A stretch of 64,000 nt of DNA, taken from Alloalcanivorax profundimaris. Lineage in GTDB: Bacteria > Pseudomonadota > Gammaproteobacteria > Pseudomonadales > Alcanivoracaceae. The stretch spans positions 62,001-126,000 of the forward strand of contig NZ_JABJWH010000004.1 in assembly GCF_015265435.1 (NCBI RefSeq), in the 5' to 3' direction. Shown here in pieces: positions 25,609 to 34,695 of this stretch. Below the pieces are notes generated by a model, which was not told where the DNA came from, did not search any database, and saw nothing but the letters and a program-made list of their open reading frames with translations. How positions within the stretch are numbered: the first letter of the stretch is position 1; the number at the start of each line of letters is the position of its first letter. The position numbers and the translations under genes were made by a program.

Positions 25609-26255
25609 TCGAATACTCGCGCCAGGAAGGCGGCGATGTCCTGGATCTCCTCCAGGCACACCGCGTGCTCCATGGGGTAGGTCTTGTACTCCGTGGGGTA
25701 GCCTTTGGCGCTCAGGGTGTCCGCCGCCTGGCGGCCGCCCTGTTCCGGCACGATCGGATCGAAGGTGCCGTGGGCGATGAACACGGGCAGGCCGGCGTTG
25801 GCGTCGCTGAACGCCACGCTGTCGGCGGTGGCGAAGTAGGTGGACAGCGCCATCAGTCCGGCCAGCTTTTCGGGGTACCGCAGGGCCGCTTCGTAGGCCA
25901 CCGCGCCGCCCTGGGAAAAGCCGGCCACCAGAATCCGCTCGGCGGGCACGCCGCGCTCGATTTCCCGCTCGATCAACGCATCCACCTGGGCCGCGGAACG
26001 GCGGATGCCGTCCTCGTCCACCGGGTTGGTGCCGCCCAGGGCGGTGATGTCGTACCAGGCGGGCATCACCATGCCGCCGTTCACGGTCACCGGGATTTGC
26101 GGGGCGTGGGGGAACACGAAGCGGGTCCGCTTGCGGCCCAGCTCCGGCACCACCGGTTCGAAGTCGTGGCCGCTGGCCCCCAGGCCGTGCAGCCAGATCA
26201 CGCTGGAATCGGCGGGCTGTGACGGCTCGATTTCCACGCAGGGCAGATAGTCCAT
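25605..26255 (-). CDS. Carboxylesterase (phospholipase/carboxylesterase family)
   Basis: A 216-residue alpha/beta hydrolase of the acyl-protein-thioesterase-like carboxylesterase family. WLHGLGASGHDFEPVVPEL is the oxyanion-loop region, GFSQG (112-116) the nucleophile elbow with Ser114, HGTFDPIVP the acid region and MEHAVCLEE the histidine. It acts on short-chain esters in the cytoplasm; the natural substrate is unknown. It ends in a shared CTAG with the convergent hydrolase. It starts 23 bases after rapA on the same strand. Confidence 0.88.
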   Translation of the reverse strand: MDYLPCVEIEPSQPADSSVIWLHGLGASGHDFEPVVPELGRKRTRFVFPHAPQIPVTVNGGMVMPAWYDITALGGTNPVDEDGIRRSAAQVDALIEREIERGVPAERILVAGFSQGGAVAYEAALRYPEKLAGLMALSTYFATADSVAFSDANAGLPVFIAHGTFDPIVPEQGGRQAADTLSAKGYPTEYKTYPMEHAVCLEEIQDIAAFLARVFD

Positions 26256-26278
26256 CGGGCTTTCCTTCTATCCAGGGC

Positions 26279-29158
26279 TCAATTGCCGGCGACGATCACG
26301 CGCACCGCTTCCAGACGGAAGCGGGCGTCCGCCAACCGGGCCTCCAGGGCTTCGGTTTGCCGCTCCAGGAAGGTGATTTCCTCCTCCCGGACCAGCGGGT
26401 TCTTGTCGCGCAGGGCGCGCAGCCGGCGCAGATCCCGGTCCTGGCTCTCGCGCATCCGCGCCAGGGCGTCGTCGATCACCGCGCGGGCCTGGGTGGCGGC
26501 CTTTTCCTCGTCGTCCTTGAGGCGCTCCTCGAGCAGCGCTTTCTGGCTCGCCACGATCTTGCGCGCCAGCGGCTTTTCCAGCTTGTGGCACTGTTTGCAC
26601 AGGGCCTCGTGGGTGATCGCCGAGGACAGGTCGCGGCCGTTGGCGTCCAGCAGCCGGCGCACCGTGGTCACCGGCAGGAAGCGGTCCGCCTGCAGATGGC
26701 GGGGCGCCTCCGGTTCCACCGTGTAGACCAGCTCCAGGAGCAGGGTGCCGGCCTGGATCTTGGGGTTCTTGAGCAGGCTCACCGAGGCCTTGCCCCGGTG
26801 CTCGTCGAGAATCAGATCCAGGGCGCCTTCCACCATGGGGTGCTCCCAGGTGAGGAACTGCATGTCGTCCCGGGCCAGGGCGGTGCCGCGCTGGTCGGTG
26901 ACGGTGATGCCGTCCTCGGGCAGATGCGGGAACGGCTCGCGCATGTGGCTGCCGGGCTTGAGGATCCAGGCATCGTCGGAATGCTCCTCCTGATCCACGC
27001 CGTAATGGTCGAACACCCGGGTCATGAACGGCCAGGGGCTGTCCGCGTCGGCGTCGGCCAGGCGCTCCTTGAGCACCTCCGCCCGTTGCGGGTCGAAGGA
27101 CGCCAGCTCCAGCAGCCGGTCGCGGCCTTCTTCCAGGCGCTGGCGCAGCGCGTCCGCCTGCTCCCGGGTGGCGGCCACCAGGGCGTCCAGGGCGGCGCCG
27201 TCCTCGGGGGCGTTCAGGGCCTTTTCCAGGGCGTCGCCGGTGCGCTGGCGAATCTCATGGCCGGCCGGGTTGGTGTGTTCGAAGGCGTTCATGCCCTGGT
27301 GGTACCAGTGGAACAGCACTTCCTGGGCGTGGCCCTGGAAGTAGGGCACGTGGATTTGCACGTCCTCGCTCTGGCCGATGCGGTCCAGGCGGCCGATGCG
27401 CTGCTCCAGCAGATCCGGGTCCAGGGGCAGGTCCAGCAGCACCAGGTGGTGGGCGAACTGGAAGTTGCGGCCCTCCGAGCCGATCTCCGAGCACACCAGG
27501 GCCTGGGCGCCGTCTTCCTGGTCGGCGAAATAGGCGGCGGCGCGGTCACGCTCGATCAGGTCCATGCCTTCATGGAACACCGCCAGGTTCATGCCCAGCT
27601 TGTAGCCGCAGTGGGCGTGCAGGTCGATGGCGGTGTCGCGGCGCGCGCAGATCACCAGCACCTTCTCGCCCCGGTGCTCCTTGAGGAAGCGCTCCAGCCA
27701 GCTTACCCGCGGGTCGTCGGCGCACCAGCGGTCATCGGCGAAACCCGCTTCCGGGTAGAGCCGCAGCTCGAGTTCCTCATCCTCATCCACCCGGTAGGCG
27801 TCGGGCAGCGGCAGGGCGTCGCCATGCACCTGGCGGGCCGGGAAGCCGGCCACGTTGTGGCGGGTGTTGCGGAACATCACCCGGCCGGGGCCGAAGCGGT
27901 CCAGCAGTTCGGCGAGCACCGCGTCGCGGTGGGCTTCGTCCACGGTTTCGTCGGGCAGCAGCCCGGCGGCCCGTTGCTTGAGGTCCGCCGGCCACTCCTC
28001 CCGGTCGTGCAGCGCGCCGACCAGGTCCGCCACCTCCCGGTAGTGGTCCTGCTCGGCGATGAAGGTATCCAGATCCGGGTAGCGGTCCGGGTCCAGCAGC
28101 CGCAGGCGGGCGAAGTGGCTCTCCAGGCCGAGCTGTTCCGGCGTGGCGGTGAGCAGCAGCAGGCCGCGGCTGGCGCCGGCCAGGCGCTCGACGCGCTGGT
28201 AGGCCTCGGAGGGCGCGTCCGGCGACCAGTGCAGATGGTGGGCCTCGTCGACGATCACCAGGTCCCAGTCGGCTTCCGCCAGGCTGTCGATGTCGCAGCC
28301 CTCCAGGAAGGCGGTGCTGCACAGCACCAGCTGCTCCGAAAGGAAGGGATTGTCGTCCAGCTCCGGGGCATCGGCTTCGCCCTCCGCCTCCGCGAAGATG
28401 TCCGCCAGCATTTCCTTGACGTCGTCCACGCTGGGCCGGGACAGGGCGTTCAGGCGCTCCTCGTCGAAGATGGAAAAGCGCAGATTGAAGCGCCGGGCCA
28501 TCTCCACGAACCACTGGTGCACCAGGGCGTCCGGCACCACGATCAGGGCGCGGCGGGCGCGGCCGGTCTGCAGCTGCTGGTGGAGAATCAGGCCCGCCTC
28601 GATGGTCTTGCCCAGGCCCACTTCGTCGGCCAGCAGCACCCGGGGCGCGTAGCGGCGCGCCACCTGGTCGGCGATGTGCAGCTGGTGGCCGATCAGGTCG
28701 ATGCGCGGGCCGCGCAGGCCCTGGATCGGGGAGCCCTCGCGGTGGGCGCGGGCGTCCAGGGCGGCCACGCGCAGCTCGAACCAGCGGTTGGAGGACAACT
28801 GATTGGTGAGCAGCCGGTCCTGGGCGCCGCTCAGGCGCAGACGGTGGCCGAGCAGGGATTCCGGCACCGGTTGCACATTGTCCGGCTCGCCGGCGGGGTG
28901 GGCGTGGTAGACCATCAGACCGTTGTGGTCCTCCACGCTTTGCACCACCAGATCCAGGCCGTCGCCGGTGGTCAGGGTGTCGCCCACGTCGAAGGTGATG
29001 CGCGACAGCGGCGCGTTGTTCTTCGCGTAGGTGCGCTCCTCTTCCACGGCCGGGTAGCTCACCGTCACCAGGCGGTAGTCCACCTCCTTGATCAGGCCGA
29101 GCCCCAGTTCGGTCTCGGATTCACTGAGCCAGCGCTGGCCGGGGGTAAAGTCGGTCAT
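26279..29158 (-). CDS. rapA: RNA polymerase-associated Swi2/Snf2 ATPase RapA
   Basis: A 959-residue Swi2/Snf2 ATPase that releases and recycles stalled RNA polymerase. Order: two N-terminal Tudor-like domains (about 1-110, starting FTPGQRWLSESETELGLG), helicase motif I LLADEVGLGKTIEAGL (about 176-190), VIVDEAHHLHW, LLTATPEQLG, then the C-terminal lobe with LVLLDLPLDPDLLEQRIGRLDRIGQ and the RapA-specific C-terminal domains. Length and the DEVGLGKTIEAGLILHQ motif fit E. coli RapA (968 aa). It is preceded by a TATAAT (29193-29198) that overlaps the end of the XRE gene. Confidence 0.95.
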   Translation of the reverse strand: MTDFTPGQRWLSESETELGLGLIKEVDYRLVTVSYPAVEEERTYAKNNAPLSRITFDVGDTLTTGDGLDLVVQSVEDHNGLMVYHAHPAGEPDNVQPVPESLLGHRLRLSGAQDRLLTNQLSSNRWFELRVAALDARAHREGSPIQGLRGPRIDLIGHQLHIADQVARRYAPRVLLADEVGLGKTIEAGLILHQQLQTGRARRALIVVPDALVHQWFVEMARRFNLRFSIFDEERLNALSRPSVDDVKEMLADIFAEAEGEADAPELDDNPFLSEQLVLCSTAFLEGCDIDSLAEADWDLVIVDEAHHLHWSPDAPSEAYQRVERLAGASRGLLLLTATPEQLGLESHFARLRLLDPDRYPDLDTFIAEQDHYREVADLVGALHDREEWPADLKQRAAGLLPDETVDEAHRDAVLAELLDRFGPGRVMFRNTRHNVAGFPARQVHGDALPLPDAYRVDEDEELELRLYPEAGFADDRWCADDPRVSWLERFLKEHRGEKVLVICARRDTAIDLHAHCGYKLGMNLAVFHEGMDLIERDRAAAYFADQEDGAQALVCSEIGSEGRNFQFAHHLVLLDLPLDPDLLEQRIGRLDRIGQSEDVQIHVPYFQGHAQEVLFHWYHQGMNAFEHTNPAGHEIRQRTGDALEKALNAPEDGAALDALVAATREQADALRQRLEEGRDRLLELASFDPQRAEVLKERLADADADSPWPFMTRVFDHYGVDQEEHSDDAWILKPGSHMREPFPHLPEDGITVTDQRGTALARDDMQFLTWEHPMVEGALDLILDEHRGKASVSLLKNPKIQAGTLLLELVYTVEPEAPRHLQADRFLPVTTVRRLLDANGRDLSSAITHEALCKQCHKLEKPLARKIVASQKALLEERLKDDEEKAATQARAVIDDALARMRESQDRDLRRLRALRDKNPLVREEEITFLERQTEALEARLADARFRLEAVRVIVAGN

Positions 29159-29192
29159 GGCAATCCTGTGGCCGGTGGATTTCGGGAGCGGG

Positions 29193-29198
29193 ATTATA
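29193..29198 (-). promoter_or_regulatory. -10 element before rapA
   Basis: A perfect TATAAT on the minus strand about 35 bases before the rapA ATG, overlapping the stop region of the upstream XRE regulator gene. No matching -35 is visible. Confidence 0.4.
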
Positions 29199-30000
29199 CG
29201 GGTTCGGCCGCGTCGGCGCGATGAAAGCCGAGGTTTTCGAAGAATTCCCGGGTGGCGTCATCGGCGGGAAAGTACTGTTCGATGCGCAGTTCCTCCATGA
29301 TCACGTCCATGGCGGTGCCGAAACTGGCGAGGGTGGAGAAGGTGGTCAGGCGCTGGCCATTGATCATCATTTGCAGGGTCAGCATCGGGTCGGCGCTGGC
29401 CGGCGCGTCGCCGAGCAGGCCGGGCACGTCGGCCAGGTCTTCCAGGCGCCGGTACAGGCGCCGCAGCAGCGGGTCCGGGCGCAGGTCCAGATCCCGTCTC
29501 AGCCGCCGCAAGAGCATGGACGCCACGGTGTCCCAGTTGAGGATGAAGGGTTTGAAGCCCTCCGGGTGGAACACCAGTTCCACCAGGTTGCCGGTGGCCG
29601 GCAGCGGCCCGCCCTCGGCCACCATGGCCCGAATGAGCCTTTGCAGGGCGTCGTTGGCCAGCAACAGATTCCACTGGGCGTCGAGCACGCCGGCCGGGTA
29701 GGGCAGATGGTTGTCCAGCATCACCGTCAGCGCTTCGCGCACCGGCGCCATGGCCGGGTCATCCAGGCGCGTTTCACCGTACACCGGCGCATGGCCGGCG
29801 GCGATCAGCAACTGGTTGGTGTCGCGGCAGTTCAGATCCAGGGCGGCGGCCAGACGCCGCAGCAAGCCGGCGCTGGCCCGGGCGCGGCCGGTTTCCACGA
29901 AGCTCAGATGGCGGCTCGACACCGCCGCCCGGCCGGCCAGTTCCAGTTGGCTGAGGCGGCGCGTCTTGCGCCAATCGGAAAGCAGTTCGCCCGGTTCCAT
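29194..30000 (-). CDS. XRE-family regulator with MmyB-like C-terminal domain
   Basis: A 268-residue transcription regulator. N-terminal helix-turn-helix (about 5-65): LLSDWRKTRRLSQLELAGRAAVSSRHLSFVETGRARAS. The rest is the PAS-like MmyB ligand-binding domain: YPAGVLDAQWNLLLANDALQRLI and MLTLQMMINGQRLTTFSTLASFGTAMDVIMEELRIEQYFPADDATREFF. Such regulators often control an adjacent divergent oxidoreductase or fatty-acid-related gene; none is here, only two small zinc-binding proteins. ATG 30000 has GAGGAG upstream. Confidence 0.88.
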   Translation of the reverse strand: MEPGELLSDWRKTRRLSQLELAGRAAVSSRHLSFVETGRARASAGLLRRLAAALDLNCRDTNQLLIAAGHAPVYGETRLDDPAMAPVREALTVMLDNHLPYPAGVLDAQWNLLLANDALQRLIRAMVAEGGPLPATGNLVELVFHPEGFKPFILNWDTVASMLLRRLRRDLDLRPDPLLRRLYRRLEDLADVPGLLGDAPASADPMLTLQMMINGQRLTTFSTLASFGTAMDVIMEELRIEQYFPADDATREFFENLGFHRADAAEPV

Positions 30001-30178
30001 CGCCGCTCCTCTTCTCCTCCGCCGTTGTTGGCGCACACGCCGGGGAAGTGAAGATGCTGACTTTACCAGAAACGACGAGGAGAAAGACCATGCCTGGCAA
30101 TCCCCGAAACACGCGCTTTGACGTCAGCAGCGCCCGGTTCGGTTATTCTTGGGCCGATGGAACGTCAAAGGTGAAGCG

Positions 30179-30358
30179 ATGGGTGAGATCGTCCCGTTCA
30201 AGAAGCCGCCCCGGAAGAAGCCGAAGAAAGGGCTGTGCCAGCACGGCTTCCATAAATGGAAGGTGGTGAAGAACACCCGGTTCGACAGCCAGAAGGGCAA
30301 GCTGGTGACCCGCTACCAATGCGAGCGGTGTGGCAAACGGAAAGTGGAGGCGCACTGA
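30179..30358 (+). CDS. Small zinc-ribbon protein, 59 aa
   Basis: A basic 59-residue protein: MGEIVPFKKPPRKKPKKGLCQHGFHKWKVVKNTRFD, then YQCERCGKRKVEAH. The CxxxxF-H pattern and CxxC form a probable single zinc ribbon (Cys20, then CERC near 50). It resembles a short, uncharacterised protein conserved in Pseudomonads. AAAGGTG lies before the ATG, and TTGACG (30118) with TTATTC further down may be its promoter, though the spacing is long. It is followed after one base by the DUF1272 gene. Confidence 0.7.
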   Translation: MGEIVPFKKPPRKKPKKGLCQHGFHKWKVVKNTRFDSQKGKLVTRYQCERCGKRKVEAH

Positions 30359-30359
30359 T

Positions 30360-30551
30360 ATGCTGGAAATGAAGAGCCACTGCCAGCACTGCGAGGATGA
30401 GCTGCTGGCCCAGGGCGAGGTGTACATCTGCTCCTACGAATGTACCTTCTGCGTGGACTGCTGCACCGCCCTGGGCGCGGTCTGCCCCAACTGCGGCGGC
30501 GAGCTGGTGCGCCGCCCGCGCCGTCCGGACAGCGGCGGCGCGACCCGGTGA
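30360..30551 (+). CDS. DUF1272 small zinc-binding protein
   Basis: A 63-residue DUF1272 protein. It has paired cysteines: CQHCEDEL, CSYECTFCVDCC and CPNCGGEL, so it probably binds two zinc ions in a RING-like cross-brace. Function unknown. The ATG follows the stop of the zinc-ribbon gene after one base, and its own stop (TGA 30549-30551) overlaps a GTG in frame with the next gene, so the three genes form a compact operon. Confidence 0.85.
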   Translation: MLEMKSHCQHCEDELLAQGEVYICSYECTFCVDCCTALGAVCPNCGGELVRRPRRPDSGGATR

Positions 30552-30556
30552 GCGCC

Positions 30557-31420
30557 ATGATCGCCGGAGAGCCCTTCAGTGTGGCCAGTGGTGACTACCG
30601 GGTGCCTCTGACCTGGTATCCGGCCACCGCCGGGGCGCCGGTGGTCGTGCTCATGGCCGCCCTGGGGGTGCCGGCGCGGTTTTACCAGCGGCTTGCCGGG
30701 GCCTTGGCGGAGCGGGGCTTCAATGTGGCGTTGATGGAGCAGCGCGGGCATGGCGACAGTGCCCTGCGTCCGTCGCGGCGCCGGGATTGGGGCTTCGCCG
30801 AGACCCTGACCCGGGACCTGCCGGCGCTGCTCGACTGGCTGCGCGATCATCACCCGGAAGCCCCCATCGTGCTGATGGGGCACAGCCTGGGCGGTCATTA
30901 CGCGGCGATTACCGCCGGCCGTTTCCCGGAGCGGGTGGACGGGGTCGTGCTGGTGGCCACCGGCAGCCCCTGGGTGGACGCCTTCGCCGAACCGGTGCGC
31001 AAACGTATCCGCTGGCTGACGCGCTTGATTCCGGTCTGCAATCTGGTGCTGGGCTATTACCCCGGCGACCGCATCGGTTTCGGCGGTCGCGAAGCGCGCA
31101 CCCTGATGGCGGACTGGCGGGATCTGGCGCTGACCAACCGCTATCGTGCCCGGGGCCTGAGCCAGGATCTGGATGCCGCCATCGGCGGCTTCCCGGGCCC
31201 GGTATTGGCGGTGCGCCTGGCGGACGACGCCTTCGCCCCGGAGGCCGCGGTGCGCGCGGTCACCGACAAGTTCCGCCACGCCACGCTGACCGGGGTGGTG
31301 CTCGACGCCGAGGCGTTGGGCGACCGGGCGGACCATTTCCGCTGGGCGCGCCAGGCCACCACCGTGGCGGACCGGGTGGCCGCCTGGTACCCGGATAAGG
31401 CCCTTCGCCGACGCGCCTGA
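30557..31420 (+). CDS. Alpha/beta hydrolase
   Basis: A 287-residue alpha/beta hydrolase. The nucleophile elbow is GHSLGG in VLMGHSLGGHYAAI; MEQRGHGDS is the early conserved loop; the acid/His region is near LADDAFAPEAA and DRADHFRW. The conserved ALGVPARFYQRLAGALAERGFNVALMEQRGHGD layout matches the group annotated as alpha/beta fold or serine aminopeptidase-like. The substrate is unknown. ATG 30557 is given; GTG 30548, which overlaps the DUF1272 stop, is equally possible. Confidence 0.78.
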   Translation: MIAGEPFSVASGDYRVPLTWYPATAGAPVVVLMAALGVPARFYQRLAGALAERGFNVALMEQRGHGDSALRPSRRRDWGFAETLTRDLPALLDWLRDHHPEAPIVLMGHSLGGHYAAITAGRFPERVDGVVLVATGSPWVDAFAEPVRKRIRWLTRLIPVCNLVLGYYPGDRIGFGGREARTLMADWRDLALTNRYRARGLSQDLDAAIGGFPGPVLAVRLADDAFAPEAAVRAVTDKFRHATLTGVVLDAEALGDRADHFRWARQATTVADRVAAWYPDKALRRRA

Positions 31421-31547
31421 GCGCCGGCCTTTATTCCCCGGGGGGGCGGCGGTACGCTTGGCCGCCTGTGTGAGTCGTTCGAGACCCGTCCATGGTCCGT
31501 CCTTTTCCTGCTGAAGTGCCTGATGTGGTGGCGCGCGGAGCCCGCCG

Positions 31548-32321
31548 TTGAACGGCCCGGTGCTGATATTCGATTCCGGCGTCGGCGGCCTGTCGGTGGT
31601 GCGCGCCCTGCGCGAGCGCCTGCCGGACGCGCCCCTGGCCTACGCCTGCGACAACGCCGCCTTGCCCTACGGCACCAAGGACGACGGCTGGCTGGTGGCG
31701 CGCATCGTGGCGGTGTGCCGGGCGGCGGTGGCGGCCAGCGACGCGGCGGTGCTGGTGGTGGCCTGCAATACCGCCAGTACCCTGGCGTTGGACGCCTTGC
31801 GCGCGGCCCTGCCGATCCCGGTGGTGGGCACGGTGCCGGCGATCAAGCCGGCGGCGGCGTTCACCGCCAGCGGCGTGATCGGCCTGCTGGCCACCTCCGC
31901 CACCGTATGCCGGCCCTATACCGACCGCCTGATCGCGGATTTCGCCGCCCACCGTACCGTGGTGCGGGTGGCCGCCGACCCGCTGGTAGCCCAGGCGGAA
32001 CGGCTGCTCGCCACCGGCAGCGTGGACGAAGCGGTGGTGGAAGCCGCCCTGGCGCCGCTCTGGGAACCGCCGGCGCTGGACACCGTGGTGCTGGGCTGCA
32101 CCCATTTCCCGCTGCTGCGGGCGCACTTCCCGGCGCCCCGGCCGGTGACCTGGGTGGATTCCGGCGCCGCCATCGCCCGCCGCGTGGACCAGGTGCTGGG
32201 CGCGCCGCGCTGGGCCGCCACACCGCCGGCCGCCGCCTGGGCCACGGACGCGCACCGGGCCGGCCTGGCGGCGGCCTGCCAGGCCTTCGGTTTCCCGCCG
32301 CCCCGGTTGCTGGCGGTCTAG
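31548..32321 (+). CDS. murI: Glutamate racemase MurI (TTG start)
   Basis: A 257-residue racemase that makes D-glutamate for peptidoglycan. DSGVGG at 9-14 and CNTAS with catalytic Cys73 lie in the first half; the second catalytic Cys is in VLGCTHFPLL. The start is TTG 31548, preceded by GGAG; there is no in-frame ATG or GTG nearby, and MNGPVLIFDSGVGG matches the family N-terminus. The stop TAG shares CTAG with the convergent hydrolase. The preceding 127 bases are GC-rich and hold no evident gene. Confidence 0.93.
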   Translation: MNGPVLIFDSGVGGLSVVRALRERLPDAPLAYACDNAALPYGTKDDGWLVARIVAVCRAAVAASDAAVLVVACNTASTLALDALRAALPIPVVGTVPAIKPAAAFTASGVIGLLATSATVCRPYTDRLIADFAAHRTVVRVAADPLVAQAERLLATGSVDEAVVEAALAPLWEPPALDTVVLGCTHFPLLRAHFPAPRPVTWVDSGAAIARRVDQVLGAPRWAATPPAAAWATDAHRAGLAAACQAFGFPPPRLLAV

Positions 32322-33304
32322 AACCGGTTCAGCCAGGTTTTCACGGCGGCCAGGGCCGCCGGGGCCGCCACCAGGTCCAGATGGCCCACGTCCGGTAACA
32401 AGCGCACCTCCGCCTCCGGGGCGGCGTCCTGGAACACCGCCGGATAGGCATCCGCCCGGAAGCTCTCGTCGTTTTTCCCCACCAGCACCAGGGTGGGCGC
32501 GTTGAGCGCCGCCAGATCGGCGGCGTAGTCGTCGCGGGGGTGCAAGGACACCTGCAGCCGGTAGCTGTAGGTAAGGGTCTCGGTGCCGTCGCGCACCGCC
32601 CGGGGCATATTGAAGCGGATCACCGGCCGGTCGTTGAAGGCGGTGATGCCTACCCGGTTGAGCAGGCTCAGGCCGATCAGGCGCGGCACGTTCGGCCGCG
32701 CCCAGCCGGCGTCGGATCGGTGGGTGGGCGCTTTATGGTGCAGGTAGGGCGCCAGCAGCAGGTAACCGTCAGCCTTGATCTCCGGGCGGCCGCCGGCGTG
32801 ACGGATGACCAGGCCGCCGCCGCTGGAGTGCCCGCCCAGCAGCAGGGCCGCGTCCGGGTGCTCAAGGCGCAGACGGGCCAGAAAATCATCCAGGTCATCT
32901 TCCAACTGGCCAAGGTAGTTCACGTCGCCCCGGCGCGCCGGCGCCCTGCCGTGGCCGCGCAGATCCGGAGTGTAGACATGGGCCAGGCCGGCGCTGGCCA
33001 CGGCCCGGGCCAGGGGCGCCAGGTAGGCGCCGTGGGAGCCGGACCCGTGGATCAGCACCAGCACCCGGTCGGCGCCGCCTTCGGCGGGATAGGCGCGGTA
33101 GTGCAGCGCCGAGCCATCGCGGGTCGGGTAAAGCGACAGCGGTGGGGGCGGGGTGTCCGGGGAACGCAGGCCAGTGAACAGCCCCGTCGCCGGTGGCGCG
33201 TCGTCCTCGGCCAGCGGGCTCAGCAAGGTCAGGGCCAGCCCCGTCGCCAGATAGAGGGTGGCGCCTGCCAGGCCGATAAAGAGCAGGGTTTTGATGACGT
33301 GCAT
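32318..33304 (-). CDS. Alpha/beta hydrolase, membrane-anchored
   Basis: A 328-residue hydrolase with one N-terminal membrane segment (TLLFIGLAGATLYLATGLALTLL). The fold follows: VLVLIHGSGSHGAYLAPL, YTPDLRGHGRAP, GGHSSGGGLVIRHAGG with the nucleophile Ser, VGKNDESFRAD and PDVGHLDLV for the acid and His. It looks like a monoacylglycerol-lipase-type hydrolase; the substrate is unknown. It converges on murI with overlapping stops and diverges from the ProV gene. Confidence 0.8.
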   Translation of the reverse strand: MHVIKTLLFIGLAGATLYLATGLALTLLSPLAEDDAPPATGLFTGLRSPDTPPPPLSLYPTRDGSALHYRAYPAEGGADRVLVLIHGSGSHGAYLAPLARAVASAGLAHVYTPDLRGHGRAPARRGDVNYLGQLEDDLDDFLARLRLEHPDAALLLGGHSSGGGLVIRHAGGRPEIKADGYLLLAPYLHHKAPTHRSDAGWARPNVPRLIGLSLLNRVGITAFNDRPVIRFNMPRAVRDGTETLTYSYRLQVSLHPRDDYAADLAALNAPTLVLVGKNDESFRADAYPAVFQDAAPEAEVRLLPDVGHLDLVAAPAALAAVKTWLNRF

Positions 33305-33477
33305 GGTGCTCCCGTTCGGCGTCGGTGCATGGGCGCCAATGTGCGTATTCGCGGACTTCTTTGCAATGATAAAGCAATAAACGAGCCGCCATTTGGGAAC
33401 GTGATGCGGTTCACGCTTCGGTTCGGGCCCCGGTTTGCGTTAAGGTGTGTAACCCCAAGACGCAACGGGGAAGGCTT

Positions 33478-34692
33478 TTGGACGCAAAATTATCGGTCCG
33501 TAATGTTTACAAAATCTTCGGTCCCCATCCGAAGCGGGCGCTGGAGATGGTCCGTCAGGGCTTGGGGAAGGACGAGATCTTCGAAAAAACCGGGATGACG
33601 GTGGGCGTCTCCGACGCCAGCTTCGACATTCGGGAAGGCGAGATCTTCGTGGTCATGGGGCTGTCCGGCTCCGGCAAATCCACCATGGTGCGCATGCTCA
33701 ACCGGCTCATCGACGTGACCGCCGGTTCGGTGCTGCTGGATGGCCGCGACATCACCAGCATGAGTCGCAAGGAACTGATCGAGGTGCGCCGCCGCGAGAT
33801 CAGCATGGTGTTCCAGTCCTTCGCTCTGATGCCCCACCAAACCGTTCTGCAAAACACCGCCTTCGGCCTGGACGTGGCCGGCGTGCCACGCGCCGAGCGC
33901 GAGGCCCGGGCGCTCGAGGCCCTGGACGCGGTGGGGCTCAAACCCAACGCGGACAGCTACCCGGATGAACTGTCCGGCGGCATGAAACAGCGGGTGGGCC
34001 TGGCCCGCGCGCTGGCGGTGAACCCCGGCGTTCTGCTCATGGACGAGGCGTTCTCCGCCCTCGATCCGCTGATTCGCACGGAAATGCAGGATGAACTGCT
34101 GCGCCTGCAGTCCGAGCACGCCCGCACCGTGGTGTTCATCACCCACGATCTGGACGAAGCCATGCGCGTGGGCGATCGCATCGCCATCATGCAGGCCGGC
34201 GAAGTGGTCCAGGTGGGCACCCCGGAAGACATCGTGCGCAACCCGGCCAACGAATACGTGCGTTCGTTCTTCCGTGGCGTGGACGTGAGCCAGGTGTTCA
34301 GCGCCGGCGACGTGGCCCGCCGCGACCAGGTGACCATCATCGAGCGGCCCGGCGTCAGCGTGCGCGCCGCTCTGTCCCGTCTGGAGGAACACGACCGCAG
34401 CCTGGCGGTGGTGCACGACAAGCGCCGCCGCTTCGAGGGCGTGGTCACCTCCGATTCCCTGCTCAGCTGTCTGCGCGGCCTGGCCCGCGACGACGACGGC
34501 CGCATCGAGCAGGCCTTCGTGAAGGACATCGAGCCGGCCCGCGCCGACGCGCCCCTGGCGGACGTCATGTCCCTGGCCGCGGAGAGCCCCTGGCCGGTGC
34601 CGGTGGTCGACGATGAAGGCCGCTACGTGGGCACCATTTCCAAGGCGGCGTTGCTGCAAACCCTGAACCGCTCGGATCAAGGGGAGGAATAA
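33478..34692 (+). CDS. proV: Glycine betaine/choline ABC transporter ATPase, ProV type (TTG start)
   Basis: A 404-residue ATPase of the proline/glycine-betaine (QAT) family. Walker [10 protein letters not shown], signature [15 protein letters not shown], Walker [13 protein letters not shown] and the His of FITHDLDE are all present; two C-terminal CBS-like repeats, typical of ProV/OpuAA, follow (about 280-400). The N-terminus [31 protein letters not shown] matches E. coli ProV, which fixes the start at TTG 33478 with GGGGAAGG just before it. First gene of proVWX. The 173 bases upstream are shared with the divergent hydrolase and probably hold the promoter. Confidence 0.92.
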   Translation: MDAKLSVRNVYKIFGPHPKRALEMVRQGLGKDEIFEKTGMTVGVSDASFDIREGEIFVVMGLSGSGKSTMVRMLNRLIDVTAGSVLLDGRDITSMSRKELIEVRRREISMVFQSFALMPHQTVLQNTAFGLDVAGVPRAEREARALEALDAVGLKPNADSYPDELSGGMKQRVGLARALAVNPGVLLMDEAFSALDPLIRTEMQDELLRLQSEHARTVVFITHDLDEAMRVGDRIAIMQAGEVVQVGTPEDIVRNPANEYVRSFFRGVDVSQVFSAGDVARRDQVTIIERPGVSVRAALSRLEEHDRSLAVVHDKRRRFEGVVTSDSLLSCLRGLARDDDGRIEQAFVKDIEPARADAPLADVMSLAAESPWPVPVVDDEGRYVGTISKAALLQTLNRSDQGEE

Positions 34693-34695
34693 ACC

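Noticed and set aside
26219-29224. 1001-codon plus-strand frame antisense to rapA
   Set aside because: Same GC-driven shadow; no family features, and it crosses into neighbouring genes.
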